Part shown: in pieces, positions 1 through 8,143 of the stretch
How the letters are laid out: each line of letters begins with the position of its first letter
Position numbering within the stretch: position 1 is the stretch's first letter
DNA from: Paenibacillus sp. RC67
Lineage (GTDB): Bacteria > Bacillota > Bacilli > Paenibacillales > NBRC-103111
DNA: 64,000 nucleotides
Assembly: GCF_030020805.1 (NCBI RefSeq)
Contig: NZ_CP125098.1
Coordinates: 6,941,001 to 7,005,000 of the forward strand
Direction: 5' to 3'
Program-made: the position numbers and the translations under genes
Notes under the pieces: model-generated
Seen by the model: only the letters and a program-made list of their open reading frames with translations
The model's database searches: none
Told to the model about the DNA's origin: nothing

Positions 1-92
1 AATAAGCCTACAGTTAAGCCAGTTGCTACACCTATCGCGTACTGAACGGCATAATCACGTATCTTTCCTGTGTTCTTCCGTTTCATTCTCAT
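1..92 (-). CDS. partial small protein, N-terminus only
   Basis: An open frame begins at the ATG at 92-90 and runs off the left edge of the window. A ribosome binding site GGAGG lies six bases upstream of that ATG, which favours it over the second in-frame ATG two codons later. The visible 30 residues start with a basic stretch (MRMKRKNTGKIRD) followed by a glycine- and alanine-rich hydrophobic segment (AIGVATGLTVGL), as in the first membrane helix of a small membrane protein. Family not recognised. The hairpin-rich segment at 190-376 lies directly upstream on the same strand and may be its leader. Confidence 0.5.
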   Translation of the reverse strand, partial: MRMKRKNTGKIRDYAVQYAIGVATGLTVGL

Positions 93-189
93 ACGTAACC
101 TCCATGGTTTCATGGGGTACGTACCGAGACTAGGGCAGAACATAATTTTTAATTACACCCTTGTAGAAAATTTATTACCTGCTCTTCCA

Positions 190-376
190 CAATACCTATT
201 GGCCAAATTGCTTGGCCGTCTCCTCCACTCGTAACGAGTGCATTCACCAAGCCTAGTTTGGTGTCCTCTGGCCCCAAACTAGGGGTATTTAGCTGACTCA
301 CGTTATTATGAGTCCTCCTCAAACTGCACTAGCCTACGGAACTTACCCGTAGTTTAGTGTAGGGACAACAGTCCCT
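190..376 (-). ncRNA. candidate structured RNA: chain of hairpins
   Basis: Six perfect short inverted repeats follow one another with little space between them: 361-366/371-376, 334-339/347-352 (extended by 327-331/355-359), 295-300/309-314, 252-261/274-283, 226-232/234-240 and 201-206/212-217. A promoter-like pair on the minus strand would start transcription at about 376, exactly at the first hairpin. The 10-bp stem 252-261/274-283 is mutually exclusive with 245-250/258-263, so alternative folds are possible. No open frame explains the region. Strand is inferred from the promoter and the downstream small gene. The RNA class is not identified. Confidence 0.45.
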
Positions 377-382
377 ATTTAC

Positions 383-411
383 ATTATAATCCTCGAAATT
401 CCTATTTGCAA
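383..411 (-). promoter_or_regulatory. sigma-A-like promoter before the hairpin chain
   Basis: On the minus strand TTGCAA (411-406) is separated by 17 bp from a perfect TATAAT (388-383). Transcription would start near 376. A weaker plus-strand pair, GGGACA 362-367 and TATAAT 385-390 with 17 bp between, overlaps it, so the direction is not fully certain. Confidence 0.45.
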
Positions 412-597
412 AATAGTTTTAAGTGGATATGGTGTAATAAACAATCACTTCTTGCTCTGCATACCGAAATAGTTCAAGGAATTCTGTGAATATCGAGGCC
501 TCAACAAATTATCCAACCTGTTGAAATCTGCCTAAGAGCCGAAAAAAATGAACCAGAGAGACAAGAAAGCTGTTTTGTCCTCGGGAGGTGACTTAAT

Positions 598-909
598 ATG
601 AGTGAAATATTAGAAGTGTACGAAAAACTCGTAACCGGAGAAAATCAACTGTGCAGACGCATCGAGACACTTGACATCTTGCAAAGTGTACATAGGCACG
701 GCACACAACTAGACACTTTAACCGTCGAAGATGCTCTAATGACAATCCATCGCATGCAACAAGACCTGCAAATCGAACTCCATGCTCGATTGGAAAAGAG
801 CATCCTAGCCCATAGACACAGCGAATACAAGGGAGCCCATAAGCAAGATAGGCAGCCCAGGTACGGCACCGAGTATTTCACTACATTCGGTTTAAACCTT
901 TCTCCGTAA
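598..909 (+). CDS. hypothetical 103-residue protein
   Basis: A complete frame of 103 codons with a strong ribosome binding site (GGGAGGTGA, seven bases before the ATG). The protein is charged and soluble-looking, with no signal peptide or membrane helix. Residues 1-65 are likely mostly helical with many Glu, Leu and Gln; the tail is basic and His/Arg-rich. No family recognised. It stands alone between the hairpin region and a gene-poor stretch, and could depend on the plus-strand promoter-like sequence at 362-390. The ribosome binding site is the main reason for accepting it. Confidence 0.55.
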   Translation: MSEILEVYEKLVTGENQLCRRIETLDILQSVHRHGTQLDTLTVEDALMTIHRMQQDLQIELHARLEKSILAHRHSEYKGAHKQDRQPRYGTEYFTTFGLNLSP

Positions 910-1354
910 GTTTGAAATGTCTGTCCTTCTTTAGTCATACCAAAATCCCCTCCAAGTTCACTCTATCCTCATGATATCATCCGGACTTTTTTGAGTGTCT
1001 ACTTGAAGGGGATGATACCAAAGTAACACCAAGTAGTTCCAACGGTCCAAAGAAGCTAGATAAAAGAAGATAAATAAGGCTAAAAAGAGCCTTGAGGGCA
1101 TCGAGCTGCAAATAACTGGGGACAATCCATAAACGAAAAAGCAACCGTCACAGAAGATGATCTGCGTCAACTGCTTTCCCAGTTGAAAATTCATTTAGTA
1201 CCCGAGATAATCTATTGGGGCGATAGCTTAGGCCTTTGCTCTCTTTACAGTACTATACTGGATCTTGGGAGAGGCTTAGTAGTTAAAAGTAACCATCATA
1301 GTGGTAGACAGATCCAAAATGATTTACACATATTAATTTAACGGGATACAAATA
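910..1354. other. gene-poor stretch, possible decayed frame
   Basis: No convincing gene. A plus-strand frame without a start codon (about 1098-1341) is open for roughly 80 codons and reads as plausible protein in its first half (NWGQSINEKATVTEDDLRQL), so it may be a remnant of a lost gene. A 78-codon frame on the minus strand at 958-1194 lacks a ribosome binding site and is not accepted. Confidence 0.3.
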
Positions 1355-1358
1355 AACT

Positions 1359-1386
1359 TAAAAACCCTCTTTTTGAAAGGGTTTTG
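1359..1386 (-). terminator. rho-independent terminator of the membrane-protein/lipase pair
   Basis: AAAACCCT at 1361-1368 pairs with AGGGTTTT at 1378-1385. On the minus strand the stem ends in a T-run, 25 bases after the stop codon of the gene at 1411-1983. Confidence 0.7.
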
Positions 1387-1410
1387 GTATCTGAATATTG
1401 ATAAAGTCTA

Positions 1411-1983
1411 TTATTGATTAATTATTTTAACTGTTAGCACTTTAAGGTCTTTTTTTTTCCTATTTTTTTCAACGTATACTGAGATCTCATATGTATTGTA
1501 GTACTTTTGTAGCATTTCTTTTAACTTTATTCGAAAAGAATGTAGAACATCTGTAACATCATCTGACTTTATATACACTTGGATTCCTTTTTTATTTTCA
1601 TTTCTGTGATAAATAACAGTAATATCTTCATCTATTTGTAGGTGCAGATTATAATTAGCAAGCTCATTTTTTATTATTTGTTTTATTTCTATTTCAAATT
1701 GGTTCATTTTCTTTAAGTTATGGGTTTCTAGGTACGTTTCCTTAAAAACTATAAATATAAAAACAATAACTGGTACAACGATAGTGTACCAATATGTCCA
1801 TGAATAAAAAATATTTAAAAAAACATTTATTATAACAAGTACTGAAGGCGTAATTAAGTACTTAAAGTAATTTAGAACAGTGACATCAAAAAATAAAGAA
1901 GCACTTAACTTCTTTTTCTGAATTCTATAAAGGGTAAAGAGTATAATGAGTATTGTCACATTAACTGTCATTATAAGCACCAT
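1411..1983 (-). CDS. hypothetical membrane protein
   Basis: A 190-residue protein with an N-terminal membrane part and a soluble C-terminal domain. Hydrophobic helices are visible at about residues 1-19, 43-60 and 63-82; the rest (about 90-190) is charged and lysine-rich and should face the cytoplasm. GGAGGGGG lies nine bases upstream of the ATG. It follows the large lipase gene by 22 bases on the same strand and ends in a terminator, so the two form a likely operon. Codon use is strongly A+T-biased compared with the genes after 5 kb, as is the lipase. Family not recognised. The pairing suggests a membrane partner for the lipase, but this is inference. Confidence 0.75.
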   Translation of the reverse strand: MVLIMTVNVTILIILFTLYRIQKKKLSASLFFDVTVLNYFKYLITPSVLVIINVFLNIFYSWTYWYTIVVPVIVFIFIVFKETYLETHNLKKMNQFEIEIKQIIKNELANYNLHLQIDEDITVIYHRNENKKGIQVYIKSDDVTDVLHSFRIKLKEMLQKYYNTYEISVYVEKNRKKKDLKVLTVKIINQ

Positions 1984-2005
1984 TCTTCTTTACCCCCTCC
2001 AAACT

Positions 2006-4609
2006 TTACTTATGAATGTATCGGACTTTTATTTGTTGTATTCTAAGAACTGTATTATGGTCTGAATCCACTATATGGAGCTCTAGATTTTGAATTTCAT
2101 TTGACTGGAACTCCTTTACTGTCTCCTCAATAAACTTTATGCTGAAACTTCCTTCATATACATTCGTTGTTTCATTAAATACAATTTCGGCTTCGTCAAA
2201 TAAAGATTCTGATCTATTTTTTATATAAAGCAAAGCTGATAAATTCAAAGTTTTCCTTTCTACCCCAACTTTATCGAAGACCTTAAAATAAAAGCTATAC
2301 GATTCCTGTGAGTTTGGTATCGTAAAGTCCTCGTCTAAGTTATGGAAGGAAACCGTATAGTCAATATTGTTATAGAATACTGCTGAAGTAGATATTCCCC
2401 TTAAGATTATATTTTTGAAATTTTTTATGTTTCTCTCATTGATAGTTGTGTATGGTCTTCCTCCTAATCTTTTGGTAATCCTACAATAGATGTCCTCATC
2501 CAAATGGAGGTTAAATAATACTTCATGGATTTTACTTTCTTCAATAGTACCTTCAAAAACGGATATTATATCCTTTTCTATAATTTTATATTCACTTTCT
2601 TTTTTCAAATCCCCTAAAAGGGTATCGTATGTTATAGTCATAATTCTTTCCAAATTATTATAAATTATATCTTCACCGTAAACATCATTATCATTATCAA
2701 ATCTCATGGTTATTTCAGGAAGTTCAATGCCGTATTGATGATTTAAAATAAAATAGTAGCGGTTAGGTTTTACTTTTACTTTAAACTGATGTGTATAAAA
2801 TTCAAACTCGACAACTGGTTCTAATTCTTTTAAATAGAAAATTGAAAGTTCATTATAATCTTCGGTATTTCCTTGAATATCTCTAGAGTAAATCAAAATT
2901 TTGTTCATTCCGGGTTTTAACATTAATTCAGTTTCTTCAAAAGTCATTATATTAAATTTTTCACCATTAATTGAATAAAAAGTATTATCGATATCAAAAG
3001 ATCCCCGGCAAACTTCTTCTAGATATAGGTATGATCTACCCGTACACAAGTATATATCTTTATCCTCTCTAAACACACCTTGTTCAAAGGACAATCTATA
3101 CTTTGTCTTTGGAAAGATTAATTCTACAGTGTTGCGTGCTTGTATAGGCTTAAGTTCTAATTCTTCTATGTGTTCATTTTCTTTTATTATAGCCTTAACA
3201 TCGGCAGTTACTTCACTTATTACTAATTCAACAGTCTTGTTTAGATTAATATTAAAGGTTTTAAATGAGCCCGAACCGGATTCTTTCATTCGACCATTCT
3301 TAAAATTTTCAACTGCTATAGAGGTTGGCCCCTCTGCGTAAGCTTCTATAATAAGCTTTTGCTCTTTGTTTTCATATTGGTATTCTTCGTATAATACATA
3401 AATTGTTTTTCCTATAGTATATACTTGTGCTTTTTGGTCGTATAGAATTCCCTCAAAACTTTGCTCATCAATAGCTTCAATATGACCATAAATAGAATTC
3501 CCATTATCATCCAGAATATTCACCATTACTGGACATGCAATTCTCACTACCTTACCAGTAAAGCCAGTTTCTTTAACTTTCTCAACACTTAGGATAATTT
3601 CTTCGTTTTCAGTAACCTCGTCCTCATTCAATATCTTTGAAATTAGTTCTATTACACACCGATTATTTGGGAGTGCGTGATGTTTTACTTTGGGTACAAA
3701 ATATTTATAGGAATTCTCGGACATTGCACTGAAAATTGTTACAGTACCATCACCATTTCTAAAATCACCCAAATGCTCGTTTAGCTCATTTTCTTCGATT
3801 CCAGCAAGCGTAAAAGAACCAACACCAATCACCTCATGATGTTCAATATCTAAAGGTTTAATTAATGCTTTGTGAAAATCTTCAATTACTTCTTGATAAT
3901 CATGATGATACATATCGAAGATCGGTAGTATTAATTCATCAAATGCTTCTTCGGAAGAATATATATTGGTCCTGTCATTTCTAAAAACTAATATTGGTTC
4001 ATCTTGAATTAGTGCTTTTTTGAAATATTCTTCGTTAGGTAACAATTGAAATACACTTGGAAAAGAAGGTGAGATAAATTTCGAAGCCTTATCAGTAATT
4101 ACTATTCCCTGAAAAATTCCATCTTCAGGAATTGATTTCCCGAAATTTAAAGTTTTATAAGCATCTAGAGATCCAAGCCAAGGCGTCCCTAATGTAATAA
4201 TTCTCTTAATCTTTCCTCGCCACTTGTCACTTAAATCTGAATTCAAAAAAAGCTTAGTTATTATGCCTCCCATACTATGGGCAATAATTGTGATCTCATC
4301 TGCGTCTGCATCTAGTATTTCTTGTTCAAATCTCTCTATTTGAGTTAAGTTATTTTTTCTCCAGTCATAAAAAAGCTCACTAACGATATAACCTTTTTCT
4401 TTAAGATCCCCTATTATTTTACCATATGTAAGCCCTAAAACACTCACTGCTCTAAAATGATCGCCATCATTATCTTCATTTAAGGTTAGGTATTGCTCGT
4501 AATAATCAAGTAGGGGTAAGTCAACGACCTTGCGTGGCCAAACTTTTACTGATTTGTTTTGCAAGACGCTCCCCATAATTCCAGGTACCACTATTATTTG
4601 TCGTTTCAA
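2006..4609 (-). CDS. LCAT-like alpha/beta-hydrolase (lipase/acyltransferase) with long C-terminal region
   Basis: Predicted serine esterase or acyltransferase of the lecithin:cholesterol acyltransferase type. The family hallmark VVPGIMGSVL lies at the very N-terminus. The nucleophile elbow AHSMGG puts the catalytic Ser at about residue 112, GDGTV supplies the Asp near 287, and KHHALP supplies the His near 310. About 500 further residues are beta-rich and of unknown role. No signal peptide, so it acts in the cytoplasm or at the inner membrane face. The start chosen is TTG at 4609-4607: GGAAGG lies eight bases upstream and the product then begins just before the LCAT motif. The in-frame ATG at 4654 has no ribosome binding site and adds 15 unlikely residues. 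Co-transcribed with the membrane protein downstream; A+T-rich, suggesting transfer. Confidence 0.82.
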   Translation of the reverse strand: MKRQIIVVPGIMGSVLQNKSVKVWPRKVVDLPLLDYYEQYLTLNEDNDGDHFRAVSVLGLTYGKIIGDLKEKGYIVSELFYDWRKNNLTQIERFEQEILDADADEITIIAHSMGGIITKLFLNSDLSDKWRGKIKRIITLGTPWLGSLDAYKTLNFGKSIPEDGIFQGIVITDKASKFISPSFPSVFQLLPNEEYFKKALIQDEPILVFRNDRTNIYSSEEAFDELILPIFDMYHHDYQEVIEDFHKALIKPLDIEHHEVIGVGSFTLAGIEENELNEHLGDFRNGDGTVTIFSAMSENSYKYFVPKVKHHALPNNRCVIELISKILNEDEVTENEEIILSVEKVKETGFTGKVVRIACPVMVNILDDNGNSIYGHIEAIDEQSFEGILYDQKAQVYTIGKTIYVLYEEYQYENKEQKLIIEAYAEGPTSIAVENFKNGRMKESGSGSFKTFNINLNKTVELVISEVTADVKAIIKENEHIEELELKPIQARNTVELIFPKTKYRLSFEQGVFREDKDIYLCTGRSYLYLEEVCRGSFDIDNTFYSINGEKFNIMTFEETELMLKPGMNKILIYSRDIQGNTEDYNELSIFYLKELEPVVEFEFYTHQFKVKVKPNRYYFILNHQYGIELPEITMRFDNDNDVYGEDIIYNNLERIMTITYDTLLGDLKKESEYKIIEKDIISVFEGTIEESKIHEVLFNLHLDEDIYCRITKRLGGRPYTTINERNIKNFKNIILRGISTSAVFYNNIDYTVSFHNLDEDFTIPNSQESYSFYFKVFDKVGVERKTLNLSALLYIKNRSESLFDEAEIVFNETTNVYEGSFSIKFIEETVKEFQSNEIQNLELHIVDSDHNTVLRIQQIKVRYIHK

Positions 4610-4654
4610 TTTAAACACCTTCCATATTTCTTTTTTATATGATAAATCTACCAT

Positions 4655-5075
4655 ATTTAATAATATTTTTATACATAATTCATGGACTTTCGCAACTCTA
4701 AGAGGAACCGAGATTCTTTTAGAACTTTCTTCCCAATCGGCTTCTTTTTGTAATTATTTTTATAGCCAACGACTCTTTTGAGCCTTCTTCCCCCATGCCT
4801 TAAGGCTTTACTTGTGTTTTAATGACTGGTAGTTTTAGGTGCATTCACAGTTTCCCGATAAACCATCCACTTGACGGAAACAGTGCATTAGGATAGACGT
4901 AGACGTCGATGTTTACATCCGTGCAGACACTGATGCTAACGACGCCGTCGCCCAAATCTATCAAGGGAGTAAATCATGCGTAAACGGAACGAGCATAAGA
5001 AAAGCGAGATTTCTTTTGTGGCAGATTTTCTTGCACTCTAAAGCTCCTAAAAAAATACTTTGAGAATTCCACAAC
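4655..5075. other. intergenic region with a possible micro-ORF
   Basis: Contains the A+T-rich promoter area of the lipase operon. On the plus strand a 21-codon frame at 4976-5041 has AAGGGAG six bases before its ATG; its product is basic, and there is no other support for it. The same region is open in another frame without a start. No recognised gene. Confidence 0.3.
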
Positions 5076-5107
5076 AAAAGCCATCCTCCGAAAACGAAGG
5101 ATGGCTT
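5076..5107 (-). terminator. terminator of the ABC/ADP-ribosylglycohydrolase/ribokinase operon
   Basis: AGCCATCCT at 5079-5087 pairs with AGGATGGCT at 5098-5106. On the minus strand it is followed by TTTTGTTG. It lies 15 bases after the ribokinase stop codon. Confidence 0.8.
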
Positions 5108-5120
5108 CCTACCTCTTTCA

Positions 5121-6017
5121 CTACCCCAAAATCTCCCCAACCCCAGGAATCGCTTCCTGGGCTCCTAACCGTGTGACAGCAATAGCCGAAGCACTTTGCG
5201 CCAGATCCACCGCTTCATCCATACTCTTACCCGCGATAATCATCGCAGCCAGTGTCCCAGAGAACGTATCCCCTGCCGCGGTGGTGTCAACAGCCACCAC
5301 CTTGCGAGCCTCTCTATACACATTCTCGGTCCCGTTAAAGTACACGATCCCCTTCTCTCCTAGCGTAATGAGAGGGTAACGAATCCCTTTGCCGCGCAAA
5401 ACATCCAGAGCTTGGAGAGCATCGTCAGCGCTCCGTATCTCCACATCCGTGTATACGCGGCACTCGATTTCATTCGGCGTGAAGTAGTCCACGCCGCGCA
5501 GAATGTCGTCATCTAACGGCACAGCTGGCGCCGGATTCAAGAAAATCGGCACCTTGCCCTTGAGCATACGAACCGCTTCATATACCGTCTCCATCGGAAT
5601 CTCCAGCTGCAGCATAACGGCAGCGGCGGAGAGAAGCTCCTGCTCATAGCCGCGGATATAATCCGGTGTGACGTTGTTATTAGCCCCGCCATCCAGAATG
5701 ATGCTGTTATTTCCATTCAGCACGGTAATAGCGGCGACGCCTGTCGTGACGTTCGGCTCACGCATCAAGTAGTCGGTGTGTACCCCATAGCCCGAGAGGC
5801 CGTCAAGCAAAGACTGGCCGAAGAGGTCATCGCCGACTTTGCCCATGAACCAGGTATTGGCGCCCATCTTGGCGCAGGCGACTGCTTGGTTGGCTCCTTT
5901 ACCGCCGGGGGAGAGGAAGAAGCCCTCTCCCTGCATCGTCTCACCGATTTCTGGAATGCGGCTTGTAAGCATCACCATATCCATATTCGCGCTCCCCAGG
6001 ACAATAATTTTTCCCAT
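5121..6017 (-). CDS. rbsK: ribokinase, PfkB family
   Basis: ATP-dependent kinase that phosphorylates D-ribose (or a related sugar) to the 5-phosphate in the cytoplasm. At 298 residues it has the usual ribokinase length. The N-terminal PfkB signature GGKGANQAV is at about residues 38-46, and the C-terminal ATP/anion-hole signature DTTAAGDTFSG is near 245-255 with the catalytic Asp in AAGD, as in E. coli RbsK. It is the last gene of a long minus-strand operon, four bases after the second ADP-ribosylglycohydrolase gene. That position suggests it phosphorylates the sugar those enzymes release. Substrate specificity within PfkB kinases cannot be fixed from sequence alone, but the ribokinase match is good. 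Confidence 0.88.
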   Translation of the reverse strand: MGKIIVLGSANMDMVMLTSRIPEIGETMQGEGFFLSPGGKGANQAVACAKMGANTWFMGKVGDDLFGQSLLDGLSGYGVHTDYLMREPNVTTGVAAITVLNGNNSIILDGGANNNVTPDYIRGYEQELLSAAAVMLQLEIPMETVYEAVRMLKGKVPIFLNPAPAVPLDDDILRGVDYFTPNEIECRVYTDVEIRSADDALQALDVLRGKGIRYPLITLGEKGIVYFNGTENVYREARKVVAVDTTAAGDTFSGTLAAMIIAGKSMDEAVDLAQSASAIAVTRLGAQEAIPGVGEILG

Positions 6018-6021
6018 TGGC

Positions 6022-8127
6022 CTAGATCTCCGTCACTCGAATATCACTGTAATAAGATCTCGCCACGCCGAGCGTGCTCACGCCGTACATGCCATAGCCC
6101 CATGTATCATCTGTGTGTGTCAGCACTTGCTCGCCGTTAATGCTGAGCGTAATCGTATTCCCTTGCGCCGTCACCTTGAGATCATATTCCTTATTCAACT
6201 GCCAAGCATAGCTGGTCGATACAAGCTTCTTGTATCCGAAGTCGTTGATATAGATCGCGACTTGATCCTTGCCGTCGAAGCCTGCGTGGTAACCACGCAT
6301 AGCGCCCTGGGCGCGGATGGCTACGAGATGCGAGTCGCCGATCTGCGGGTTGATCTTCACCGACACGGAGTAATCCTGCGCGAAGTAGCTGCCTGTATAT
6401 GCCTCGCTAGGCTCGGCAGTCATCAGGTACATGGCTCCGTCGACCAGGCTCCAAGCGCCGTGGTTGTGGGCGAAAGGTGTCACGCAGCCGAAGTCCATGG
6501 ATTGCTTGCTGAAATCGATACTGTAATCCGCTTTGCCGTAGATGCGGAATTCGTCGATAAAGACGCGACCGAGGCTCTTCGGCTTACGCGTCGAGTAGGC
6601 CTCGAGCACGATGCCGACTTCGTCGATCAGTTCGCCTTCTGAATCCGGGATGTCGAATTCGACATGAATCCATTCTTGATTTACGAGCTTGATATAACCT
6701 TGAACAAGCTCCTTCTTGCTCTTGGCTAAGCGGACGTAAGGAGCGATGCCCATCGTCTCATTGCCGCTCCATTGGTCAAGGAAGATATTCATCGACACTT
6801 TCTGGCCGGAATAGGCGCGCGGCGCGAAGGTCGGAGAGTAACGCTCGTCGCTGAAGTCATCGCGGGTATAGAATGGCTTATAAAACACTTTGGATTTCTC
6901 CCCGCGGACCATGCGATCGAAAACCACTTCGAGGGAGCCGGTTCCCTTGAACGCTTTTTCCGTGGAATGACGCGCTTGGCAGTAAAACGGATCGGACACG
7001 CGAATGTTATGTGTCGAGCCTGGAAGATCGAAGTCGAAGTAGATTTCGTTCTCCTTGAAGCTGTCCTGAAGCTCTTGCGGGCAAGGCTCCTTCGCCAGAC
7101 GGTAGCCGAGAATCGTCAGCTCCTTGGCATAGCTCGGAATGTCCAGAATGTTGAGATAACCGGAGATACCCGACATCACGATAGAGTCGTTGATCGGCTT
7201 GCGGTATTTGTCCGCGATGCCTTCCAGTCCTACGGCTACGCCTAGTACAGTGCCGACGTTGCCTGCGTTGCAATCGGTATCCCAGCCACACATGGTTGCG
7301 ATCTCGACGGTGCGGTTGAAGTCGCCTTGACCGTAGATCATCGCGAGGACGCAGACGCCGGCGTTCGGGATGATATGGCAGACGCCTTTGTATTTGTCAT
7401 AGCCCCAGTCTCTTTCCAGCATATCCCGGCAGGCGCGGAAGTCGCCTGGATGCTCGGCGTGGAACGCCAGCACCGCTCTAGCCACCTGTGCGTAGAGCGA
7501 ATCCGCAGGAACTTGCGCGAGTCCTGCTTCAATAATTTCGTTAATATCCGAGGTTAGGAACGCTTGGGCAATCGCCGCGCAGAAGAATCTCGCACCCAGT
7601 ACGCCTTCGCCGTCATGGGATACATGAGCTGCGGCTTCGCCGAAGTCGGCGGCTTTCTTAGGGTTGCCTGGATTAACGAGCCCCCATGTGTCGATAAAAA
7701 TTTGTCCGCCGATCTGTTCGGCGATGATGAGTCCATTCTGCTCGATAGAACCAGCTTGTGGGGCCGGAATGCCGTTCTTCAAGTTAATGAAGGCGGTATG
7801 CTCGGTGCTGACACCGTAGCCGCCCCACCAGAACATCCCGACACCTTCACGGGCATAGTTCAGCCAAGCGCGAGCGACATCGTTCGGAGTCACATCTCGA
7901 TCCACGGCATCGTCATAGAGTGCGCGTAGGAAGTAGTACGGACCGTTCGCATCGTCGTCGGCCGCGAAGTTTTTGAATTCCTTAACGTAATCGGTAATTT
8001 CACCGTAAGTATTTTGTATACGTTCATAAGTCCAAATGGTTGGCTCGACCGGGGCACCCAATCGGATGCCGATATTCATGCCTAAGTAGCCAGAGTACAC
8101 TTTTTCTAAATAATTTGAAGGAATCAC
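6022..8127 (-). CDS. ADP-ribosylglycohydrolase-family protein with C-terminal lectin-like domains
   Basis: 701 residues. The N-terminal half (about 1-360) is an ADP-ribosylglycohydrolase fold; the C-terminal signature is CGWDTDCNAGNVGTVLG. The N-terminal GDxxG metal motif of the family is replaced by GMNIGIRLGAP. A long C-terminal extension (about 365-701) looks like two beta-sandwich modules, the last of concanavalin/LamG type, so it probably hydrolyses an N- or O-glycosidic bond in a larger ligand. No signal peptide. The start is GTG at 8127: AAGGCGGTGG lies just upstream and the previous gene stops 17 bases before. An in-frame ATG at 8307 would overlap that gene by about 160 bases and is not used. 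Sits between a second family member and ribokinase. Confidence 0.8.
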   Translation of the reverse strand: MIPSNYLEKVYSGYLGMNIGIRLGAPVEPTIWTYERIQNTYGEITDYVKEFKNFAADDDANGPYYFLRALYDDAVDRDVTPNDVARAWLNYAREGVGMFWWGGYGVSTEHTAFINLKNGIPAPQAGSIEQNGLIIAEQIGGQIFIDTWGLVNPGNPKKAADFGEAAAHVSHDGEGVLGARFFCAAIAQAFLTSDINEIIEAGLAQVPADSLYAQVARAVLAFHAEHPGDFRACRDMLERDWGYDKYKGVCHIIPNAGVCVLAMIYGQGDFNRTVEIATMCGWDTDCNAGNVGTVLGVAVGLEGIADKYRKPINDSIVMSGISGYLNILDIPSYAKELTILGYRLAKEPCPQELQDSFKENEIYFDFDLPGSTHNIRVSDPFYCQARHSTEKAFKGTGSLEVVFDRMVRGEKSKVFYKPFYTRDDFSDERYSPTFAPRAYSGQKVSMNIFLDQWSGNETMGIAPYVRLAKSKKELVQGYIKLVNQEWIHVEFDIPDSEGELIDEVGIVLEAYSTRKPKSLGRVFIDEFRIYGKADYSIDFSKQSMDFGCVTPFAHNHGAWSLVDGAMYLMTAEPSEAYTGSYFAQDYSVSVKINPQIGDSHLVAIRAQGAMRGYHAGFDGKDQVAIYINDFGYKKLVSTSYAWQLNKEYDLKVTAQGNTITLSINGEQVLTHTDDTWGYGMYGVSTLGVARSYYSDIRVTEI

Positions 8128-8143
8128 TATGAGTCCACCGCCT

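Noticed and set aside
190..376. CRISPR array or tandem repeat
   Set aside because: The hairpins differ in sequence from each other; there is no repeated unit with spacers.
190..376. Assignment of the hairpin chain to the raiA RNA family
   Set aside because: Only length and hairpin density agree; I cannot verify the conserved sequence, so it is left unnamed.
958..1194. 78-codon minus-strand frame with hydrophobic stretch
   Set aside because: No ribosome binding site, no recognisable protein, and low-quality composition.
5839..6642. 267-codon plus-strand frame
   Set aside because: Antisense to ribokinase and the ADP-ribosylglycohydrolase gene; a shadow of GC-rich codon use.
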